64,000 nucleotides of DNA from Anseranas semipalmata (taxonomy: Eukaryota; Chordata; Aves; Anseriformes; Anseranatidae), in NCBI GenBank assembly GCA_013399115.1, contig VXAA01003135.1, forward strand, positions 23,983 to 87,982, in the 5' to 3' direction. The notes beneath the pieces were generated by a model that did no database searches, was not told the DNA's origin, and saw only the letters and a list, made by a program, of their open reading frames with translations. The position numbers were made by a program, and so were the translations under genes. Shown one piece after another: positions 56,030 to 64,000 of this stretch (position 1 is its first letter; each line of letters opens with the position of its first letter).

Positions 56030-57290
56030 TAACCAAGAGGCAGCTCGCAGCTCGCGTGCCAGAGCGCTGCAGCACGAATGCTGCACAGCACCGCCGAAGC
56101 TCACCGGCCATGACAGCACGTGCTGTTTTTGGCTGGGAGTGCTCGGTCACGAAGGAACAACTTACACCTCTCCCTCTCCATCCTTCTTTCAGCTGCACCC
56201 ATCCCTTGCCGTTCCCTCTCCCTTCCGAAAGCGGTGTTTCCGTGTGCCGTGCACTGCGGCAGAGATTTCTGGAACAGCGTTTTCTCCTTCTTCAGCCACC
56301 TGCGCTCGGCAACGCCTTGGTCCTGGTCTTCAAGTACCACGCTTGCTGATCTGTTTACTTCAGACAGAGCGAGGGCGGCTTCAACACGGAGACACATCCC
56401 CTTCTGCAAACAGTAGCCAGGGAGGGCTGCGCTGGCCTCGCCTCTCCGTGACACCCCGGTGCTCAGCCTGGGGCACGGTGGCGAAACCCACCGGCAGCTG
56501 CTGCCTGCGGGATGGCGCAGCAGGACGCCCGGCGCAAAAGCCTTCCATTTCTCCTGGGTGAAACCATTTGCTCCACAGCCTTGGTGCGCTGCGGCCGCAA
56601 AGGCTTCCTCGGGCTGCTTCTGGCCCCGGCCCTGCTGGCTCTGCCCTGTGGGCAGGAAGGCAGGCACCCAGGCGCAGGGCTGCCCGCTGGGCTCAGTCTT
56701 GCTCCCCCGGGAGGGCTTTGCCCAGCGCTGAGCCCGGCACATCCTGCAGCAGCGACAGCAGAGCTGAGCCTGGAGGCAGGGGCTGTGCTGAGAGACGAAC
56801 GCTCAGGACAAAGAAGAAAGCTTGCTTTTACTCCTACATCCATGCAGAAGGTCCAGGGAGCCACAGGAAGGGGAGAGGAATGCCCCTAGCTCCGTCGCTT
56901 TGCTTAGAAGTCCCTTCTTTAAGGCAAAAGCGAGCACCTGCTGTCAGGATGTGGTCGGCTCGGTCAGGTGACGAGGAAGCCTGCAGCCTTCCTGCGAGGC
57001 AAACAGATCCCATCCCAGCAGGGAGGGGTCAGAAACTGCTGATTCATTTGCAAAACGCTCCGATCCCAGAAATCCTCTCAGGCCACGTTATGCAATCTGC
57101 CGCCCCGACCAGAGCCAGCCGAGGTCCGACTCCTCACCCGGCCGGATGAGGACGGAGGGACCAGCAGTGGCCGGTGCCATCCGACATTGGCCCCAGCCAG
57201 CCGGCACAGCTTTGCTCCCTGGGAAGGCCTGTGGCAGGACAGGCAGCGAGGTCCAGTGGGACACGCCGGCTTTACCAAGCTCCTCTTTCT
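56030..57290. other. GC-rich block in PTCHD1 intron 1, no gene recognised
   Basis: This 1.25-kb block is GC-rich, with moderate CpG density and overlapping open frames of 90-210 codons on both strands. Their translations are rich in Ala, Arg, Pro, Gly and Ser, show no recognisable domain, signal or repeat, and lack supporting splice context. I treat them as chance frames. A smaller CpG-rich patch precedes it at 55560-55760. Confidence 0.4.
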
Positions 57291-60200
57291 CGCTCGTGGA
57301 AAGACAGCCAGCTTGGCCCCCCGGGAGCCAGGTCAGCACCAGTTTTGATGTTAAGGATGTGCGCAGCTAGCTTGTGCTCATCATACGGGCTGTGGAAACA
57401 TGCTTGGTTTTGCTGCGGAGCAGTGATGTGCAGTGCATTATAGGTGACATTTCTCATCATAAGGACTTGACTACTCTTTGTTACTTGACATATAGTCGAT
57501 GAATGGGCAACTAGATAAAACTAGCTAGGTATACGTCTGTCTTCCCCTATTGCAAATGAGCTGGCACATAAAGAGACATGCTTTACTCATGGCAGTAAGA
57601 TCTTTACCATGCCATATTGCATTGTTTTTGCTAATATTTGACTCTATTTAGTCTTTCAGTCTATATCTGATGGTTCAAATTAAAGACAAGCTTCACTTTA
57701 GTCAGTGTTGCCAACTCTTATTATTTTTTATTGTCATTTTCACTAAGTCTGGTGTTTCTCTGAGCCCCGGAGCCTGAAGTGGTGTGATTTTTTTTGAGAA
57801 TCTCAGCTTTCATTACAAAAAGAAATGTCTGATCTCACAGTTACGGAGGAGAGCCTGAGAAGGCTCAAAAATAAAGCAAGGAGTGGAACTCATTATGTAT
57901 TACTGCTTAAAACCTCATCACTGTTTTAGGCTCTGTACTGCTTTCTAGTTTTTCAGTCTTAAGACAATGATTTTCAATACAGGCTTCACTTTCACGTGAA
58001 GCTGGTTTACTCTTTGGGTAAGTTTTACAGGTAACTTGTGCCAAAGAAAATGAAGAGAGGAAAAAGCCTTTATTGGATTGCCGTAAATTTATTCCCTTTT
58101 TCTATGATCTCAGTAACATTTGCCATGTCCTATCTTTGCAGAGTGCTTTTTTACTCACTTTGAGAGACTGTCTCAGTGAAAAAATAAAAGGGTTATATGA
58201 GAGAAAAAGACTTGCAGAGCTCATGGCTTACTTCACAAAAGAAAACACTGTGGGCTCTGCGGACATGGTCAGAATTAAACTACTAGGAATGTATTTTAAA
58301 CAGAAGAAGGTGCGGAGGGGGATGACAAGGGAGCCTCTGAACAGGGCCAGGCCCTGTGGTCAGCCTGGGTACCTGGGTCCAGGGCAGTGCTTCAAGGGAG
58401 GCTGGTGGGAAGCAGTCTCCTGACCAAGCCATTTTGGCTGAGGGATGGATGCTGCGTGCACTGCCAAGTGAGGAAGCCAGCAGACCCTAACGGCTCGGAA
58501 AACACACTAGAAATTGTAGCTGGACTCTTTTTCTAGCAGTCCTACAACCAGATTTCCTGAAAAGATGCTAAGATACTAATTATGGAAATTATGTATTTTT
58601 GCAACGCATTTTTTCAGCTGTCCAAAACATGGTGGATTGTATTTTCTCTAAACAATTTTCATGTGAATAAAATCTAAAAGTTCTTCAAAACACAAGTCAT
58701 CAACTGAGGGACAACTACTACCGCTCAAACATATGTGCTGGCAGATATGTGTGCAATTACATTTCTGTCTACCTTCTTGGTAGCTACAGGTAATTGCTAG
58801 CTAAGATTTTTCTTTTCTGATCTGAAGTGGAGAAGCTTTCCTAACTAATGTGGTCTTAATTCTGACCAGTGGCCTGGCAAGTCCACCTGGATTTGTTTCA
58901 CCAAGAGGAACACACTCTGGTTCCGATGGTGACTTTTCAGGCTGACGGCTCCCGGAGGACATGACGCGTGGGCCGCACAAGTCCATTAGGTGGAGCCTGG
59001 CCAAGGGCTCCGAGATCCATCTCTCATGATTGGTATGGAGATGAAGGCTTCACTCTTGCTGCTGATCTTGCATTAGCACCGCTGGCCTCCTCCTCCACAA
59101 ATCCCACCCCTCTCCACATAGAGCTTCGGTCCTTACAGCACCTCTCGGGGGGACTGGGGACGCGGTGCATGCTTGTACGAAGGGCTCCTCCAGCAGAGGC
59201 GCAACGGATGGCCCCCACCTCATCGTAGAAAACCGCAAGAGCTGCGAGTTCATGGCCCATCATGTTCATCAACGACTCAGCCCCTTGCCCTCTCTCCTGT
59301 ACGCCCCACCTTCAAGGCTTGTTTTCAAGTCACAGCTTCTGGGAAGGCCCAGTGTGGCTGCTCCAGCTGACTGCACCCTGCAGCACCGCCTGGGCCCCGG
59401 TGGCCAGGCCCTCGGTGGCCCCCGACCTCTGGCCCCTCCTCTGGAGGGGCGACATCCCCTTGAGAGAATCCGTCCCTCACGCACCACGCCGCCGGCCGGC
59501 TGGCTGGCCCTCCTCCCGGCCTGCGCCCGGATCTCACCTGCGTATCTTAATTCTCATCTGTTTTCGCATAAGATACGTTTTAGCCCTGCAGCATTGTGCT
59601 GCTATGACAACAGGCTTGCACTTCTGCTGCTTTCACACCCTTGTTTTTCTTGTGTTAGGACTCTTCCCCTCGTCTTACAGCCTTGCTCTGAAGACATGAC
59701 TTCATCCTCTATGTTTTTTTTTAAGCAGAATTCACTATTTGTTCTGCTGACAACTGCTCTAGAAGCGCTGTTAGTGATGGAGCTATGCAGAGAAGGTGAA
59801 GACTACTACATCCATTGCTAGATCCACAGCTGGCTGTCTGTGTCCAGGCATCCAGAAGTACCCGAACTTTTAAAATGCAGGGCTGGGCGCCTTACGCTCG
59901 TCAGAGCCGCACCAGGCCCAGCCTTCAGCTCTACCATAGCCAGCACTGACTGCTACCGGCTTCGAAAACAATGGCTTCAGCGTGCCATGTTGCTACAGCA
60001 AAGCAATTAGAAATACCACAAACATGGGAACATAAATATAGCTGTTTCCTCCATGAGTTTCCTCACACATAGAAAATAAATGAGGAAATCCGGAAAGGCT
60101 GCGGACAGAGCATGCAGGCATACACATGGACACAGATGCAGTAATTAAGGAGCAGAGAGAGGAAAAGAAACCCAAACAAGTATCAAGTCTGCAAAAATTT

Positions 60201-63200
60201 GAAGTTCAACTGTCTTCCTTTGCAATAATCAGAAGTTATGCAGTGCTTAAATAAATGTGTCCTTAGGCGTGAATATTTATTTGCTTGCACGTGCAGATAC
60301 GTATTTAATCAGTTAACTACATACATTGATAGCCGGTTCACATGAGAGAGGCAACGTATAAGCACTGTCTGAAACTATGTAGTTAGGACAGGTTTCCTTC
60401 AAAGAAATAAGCCTTCATCTACAGATTTTTATCTAGGCAAGCTGTAAATACAATCCCTTTCAGTAAGGTATGTCACATTTCATTCACTTTTCATCTTTGC
60501 ATCGTAAGTAGAGTTATTGGCAAAAAATATTAGTACCGTGTTAATGTTATAAACACAATAATAAGTAGAAGAGAGTCTATCCTGCAAAAAAGGAAAGCTT
60601 TCATTTAAAAAAAAAAGTCTATTGTAGTAAAATGTAGTTAACTCACTATAATTATGGAGAAACAAACAGGCTCAAACTGATGGGTGTCTCAAATTCTGGT
60701 TAAGAATATATTTTCAGGGGTTCAAAACACCTGGCTGGGTCCAAATTTCCAGCGAGTCTGTGTGCCTTCAACCTCCCAAGTTTCTAGCTGCAAGTGGAAA
60801 TATCGCAATAACCTGGTAGGGGGCTGCTCTCACGCTATTTTTAGGCTGGGTTCTAGGCTTAGATGAGTTATACAGAATTTACGCAAGCATTTGAACTTTT
60901 GCACGATGGTCCACACCAAATATCAAAATTTATTTTTGTTTCTCCAAGCACTTCTTGGAAATGCAGATAAAAAGCACACTTGTTTCACTTTGGTATTTGT
61001 ACCTCCTATCTCTCTTTCTCTCGACAGAGTGAAATCTCGAGGAAGAATGAGGTCCTGCACATGGACAGCAGTGGATGCCAGTGCCCTGTGCCCAGCTGTG
61101 GAGCAGGCACAGCAGCGAGCATGATGTCATTACTGCCCCCCAGCATATCCCACCCTCCGGATGCATCTCTCGTTTATCCGAGACTCTACAGAGGCTCCTG
61201 TTGGATCATCTATTCCAGGCCAGAGATTTAGGACATGTTTAGGTTTCTCCCCTTCCTCTCTTCTGCAGATGGCTAGGCCAGTTGGAAATGCAACGGATGG
61301 CAGGCACGGAAACAGTTTAAGCATTTATGGGGAGGGTTATGAGAACAACGGATGGAGATTTATACAAACAAAAAACGGGTCTTCGGCATCGCCCCCCAAG
61401 TCAAAACTACGGCACCAGGCAGCCACATGCCTCCTTGCTAATTAGCAGGAGAGACCTTGCGTGGAGCAATGTGCACATCCAGCAAGAAGCACCACCACCG
61501 CATGAGCAGCCGCCGCCGTGCTGGCATGGGCACGCTGTCAGCGGGGACCCCGCGGCTGCTCCTGCTCGGGGTCTGGGCCCTTCTCCAAATCACTGCCTGG
61601 CCAGCCAGCGGGGTGCTGCACAACTGTGGCACCCCAGAGCTCCTTGGGCTGGCAGCGTGCCCATTAGGAACCACACGAAGCCAACCAGAGTATGTTAGAG
61701 AAGCCAAGGAAGAAGTTATTGGAATAACCAATTAACTAATTAGGATACTAGAGTGATTAACTTTTGACAGTACCGCTAAGTTCCAACTGGTCAGACCCCA
61801 ACACTTTGTAACCCTTTACCAAGGGGATGAAAATGGAAGCTCACTTCTTCCTCTGCTGTAGCCAGAGAAAATCTCCTCCTCTCTCCCTTCCAGGCGGCCA
61901 GGGCAGCAGTAACGGTGCGAGGCTCGTTCCCTCCCCTGCTTGGCTGGTGGGGCAGGACACGGCAGGTGAGGGAACCTACAAAGGGTGCCGTGACAGCGGC
62001 CTGCGCCTGCCCGGGGCAACCTTGGCTCTCCCATCCACCTGCGGGTGGGTGGAGATGCAGCACGAGCCGCACGGGAGTAGCCGAGGCCTCTTCTACGGCA
62101 AAATCTCTTCCCTGGGGAGGTCATCCTTCCCCAGAAAGGGCAGGGTGAATAAATGCTGCCGCACAGGCTCTCTGCCCCGACCGTAACCCCTCGGCAGCAC
62201 TGACGGGAGCGCAGGCGGGTTACAGCACTTTGAGATGGCTGGCTTTGGACTGGGGGCGGGGGGCACGGTTCAGATGCCTTCGCTCCTCTCTGCCCTCCAT
62301 GCAGCTGGACACGCGTAGGAAAACCTTGACGGACACCTTTCCCTTTCTCCGTCTCTCGGCGAGTCCTGCTGACACAGAATGATGTAGCCCTGCATCACCA
62401 CCAGCATAACAACACTGGGAGCCGGGAGCTCGCCTTCCCGTCTCGCTCCGTTTTGACCCCCTGGGCCATCCACGAGGCTGGACAGGCAGCCTCCTGAGCC
62501 CGGCTCTGCCCACAGACAGAAAAATGTTGAGGAGAAAGGCCATAATCTGTTCTGCACAAGGCATGCTGGAATCAATTAGATAAGTAAAGAGTTGGAAATA
62601 ATGCATCAAATATGCCTGACAATGTCAGATTAACAGTATGAGTAAACAGTCAAATGGCAATGGTGTTCATTATCTCACTAAATGAAAAATAATCATTTTG
62701 TTGGCAAATTCTGTCTGTTAAAAATGAAGCAGTGGTAAATACTGACAGAACTTTCTAAGTTATAGCTCTTTCGCTGATATGATAAATCTCATGCAGAAGT
62801 TTGCTTGCGGAGAGATTCAGAGTAACATTTATTTGTGTGTCACTGTGCTATCGATAAAACTACAGATCCCTAGAGAAAGCAGTACAGAGAAAAAAATCCA
62901 TTATCATTATTATCCTATGACTGAGTAAACGTGCATATACTGGATGCGAATGCAATCCACAACACAAGAAAATGAAGGAATGAAAATCGTCCCTCTGGAG
63001 TTTTCTCGTTCGCCAGTACCATTTCTGTGACTGTACTTAGCCAGTCTGCGATCATTAAATCTGTTTGCTGATTACCACTGGGTAATACGTTAACAGCAAA
63101 AGAAAAGAAACAGAAAATACCGAGTGGCTCTGTACTATAGTTCTGTATGCGGCTACAGTGGAAATAAAATAGAAATAAATGCACTGTACCAGTTATTTCC

Positions 63201-63429
63201 CTGTTTAGTAAAGAGCGACATCTCCCCAAAGTCTCTCACAGCCGGTATATGCACCTTTTTTTTTTTTTCCCTGTCATTTGAGAAGAGACACTCCCTGAAG
63301 CTATTAAGAAGAATTAACATCGGCTTTTGCACGGTCTGACAGTCTGACATTCAAGGAAAAAGGAAAAAAAGCGATGCCGAGCCTCCGGGGTTTCCGTACA
63401 GCAACAGAGACAACGTGCAGGTCCGAGCC

Positions 63430-64000
63430 AGCCACACCTCTGGTTACTTGTGCGTGTTCCTTGCCCTTTTCTCTCGCGAACTCGACCCTCCTAACGCACG
63501 CTGTTTGCATCTGCCCTCCTTGCTTTTCCTTCCCAGATTGTTCCAAACTACTCTGGCGCGAACTAGAGCACCAGCTTCGACAACTGCGGATCGCCGACAT
63601 GTTGCGACACGCCGCGCGGCGAGGTGTCCTGTCGGGCTGCTGCTCGCACGCCCGGTGCCGTGCGAGTGCCACGGCAGGATGCTGCCCGCTGCAACTTGGA
63701 GCTGCAACCTGCGGCTGAGCCGCGCTGCTCTCAGCCTCCGCAAACGGCGCTCCCCGTGACGGCGGGCCGGCAGCGAGCGGGCAGGGAGCGCTGCCCGCTG
63801 CACACGATCGGCTGAACCGTGTCGCTCGCCCTGGGGAGCCGCGCTCCCGCCGCCGTGCCCGCACGCAGCATCCCCCGGAGCGCTCCCGCAGCTCGGCGTG
63901 CTGGCACCGGACCGCCCGCGAAGTTGGGAGTTCACGGAGCCCCGGGCCGCCCTCGCTCGGGACCGCGGCGGCCAGGCGAGCGCGGGAGGGGGCCGAAAAA
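63430..64000. promoter_or_regulatory. CpG island at the window edge, probably the inner flank of the PTCHD1 promoter/exon 1
   Basis: The GC content and CpG density rise sharply from about 63430 and stay high to the last base, with many CGCG and GCGC words, in contrast to the AT-rich DNA at 62580-63360. PTCHD1 is transcribed right to left and its first exon must lie at or beyond the right edge. This block is therefore best explained as the intron-side part of the promoter-associated CpG island. None of the exon 1 protein sequence is visible here. Confidence 0.55.

Larger units (their letters stand above)
53109..64000 (-). other. PTCHD1: PTCHD1 intron 1 (partial, runs off the right edge)
   Basis: This is everything upstream of exon 2 in transcript direction. 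PTCHD1 exon 1 encodes the N-terminus, including TM1, and was looked for on the minus strand without success, so the intron is at least 10.9 kb here. GC- and CpG-rich blocks (53200-53480, 53930-54180, 55560-55760, 56030-57290, 59300-59530, 61500-62500, 63430-64000) alternate with AT-rich DNA (54400-55500, 57440-58800, 59990-61000, 62580-63360). Open frames in the GC-rich blocks are overlapping, occur on both strands and match no family I recognise. I see no repeats beyond short A/T runs. Confidence 0.8.

Noticed and set aside
56101..56742. 213-codon open frame on the minus strand and overlapping frames on both strands
   Set aside because: GC-rich DNA has few stops; several frames are open at once and none looks like a protein. 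It is also not PTCHD1 exon 1.
58073..58423. 116-codon plus-strand frame with a Lys/Glu/Leu-rich, protein-like middle
   Set aside because: No family recognised, no flanking splice signals that I could support, and the C-terminal third looks like non-coding DNA.
59165..59821. 218-codon open frame on the plus strand within PTCHD1 intron 1
   Set aside because: The translation is low in information, rich in Pro, Leu, Ala and Ser, changes character where the GC content falls, and matches no family I know.
63304..63935. Minus-strand frames in the edge CpG island, considered as PTCHD1 exon 1
   Set aside because: The translations are Arg/Ala/Ser-rich and do not resemble the conserved hydrophobic PTCHD1 N-terminus.

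Overview
The window is vertebrate nuclear DNA and most likely comes from a bird. It has large introns and a long stretch without recognisable genes. Its LINE fragments are of the CR1 type, with the 3'-terminal 8-bp repeats typical of sauropsid CR1, and CR1 is sparse, which fits a small bird genome better than a turtle or crocodile. The species cannot be named from the sequence. There is one assembly gap (285 N, 17762-18046) and one ambiguous base (6203).

I recognise one protein-coding gene, PTCHD1 (patched domain-containing 1), on the minus strand and incomplete. The last two coding exons are present with clean splice sites: exon 2 (53108 down to 52448) and exon 3 (35447 down to the stop at 33793-33795). 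Joined, they encode 771 residues, exactly the human length (888) minus the 117 residues of human exon 1. Exon 1 is not in the window and should lie past the right edge, where a CpG-dense block (about 63430-64000) runs off the end. Intron 2 is exactly 17,000 bp and intron 1 is at least 10.9 kb.

Layout. 1-31.3 kb: no supportable genes. It is mostly AT-rich DNA with T-tracts and a pyrimidine tract, a small isolated CpG-dense patch (530-680), a 5'-truncated CR1 interrupted by the gap (17.7-18.3 kb), and a GC-rich stretch at 27.3-29.2 kb with a G-quadruplex motif. 31.3-33.8 kb: probable 3' UTR; the first AATAAA on the minus strand is at 31333-31338. 33.8-35.4 kb: exon 3. 35.4-52.4 kb: intron 2, with two CR1 fragments side by side, a CpG-rich patch at 44.4-44.7 kb, a strong G-quadruplex motif at 47.1 kb and simple repeats. 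52.4-53.1 kb: exon 2, flanked by CpG-rich DNA. 53.1-64 kb: part of intron 1, with GC-rich blocks alternating with AT-rich DNA.

I found no new multi-gene system. The most notable biology is in PTCHD1 itself. It keeps the sterol-sensing, RND-transporter-like fold and a C-terminal PDZ ligand, but lacks the acidic pairs in TM4 and TM10 that power RND/Patched transporters. The window also has several isolated CpG-rich patches that could be unannotated promoters or enhancers.
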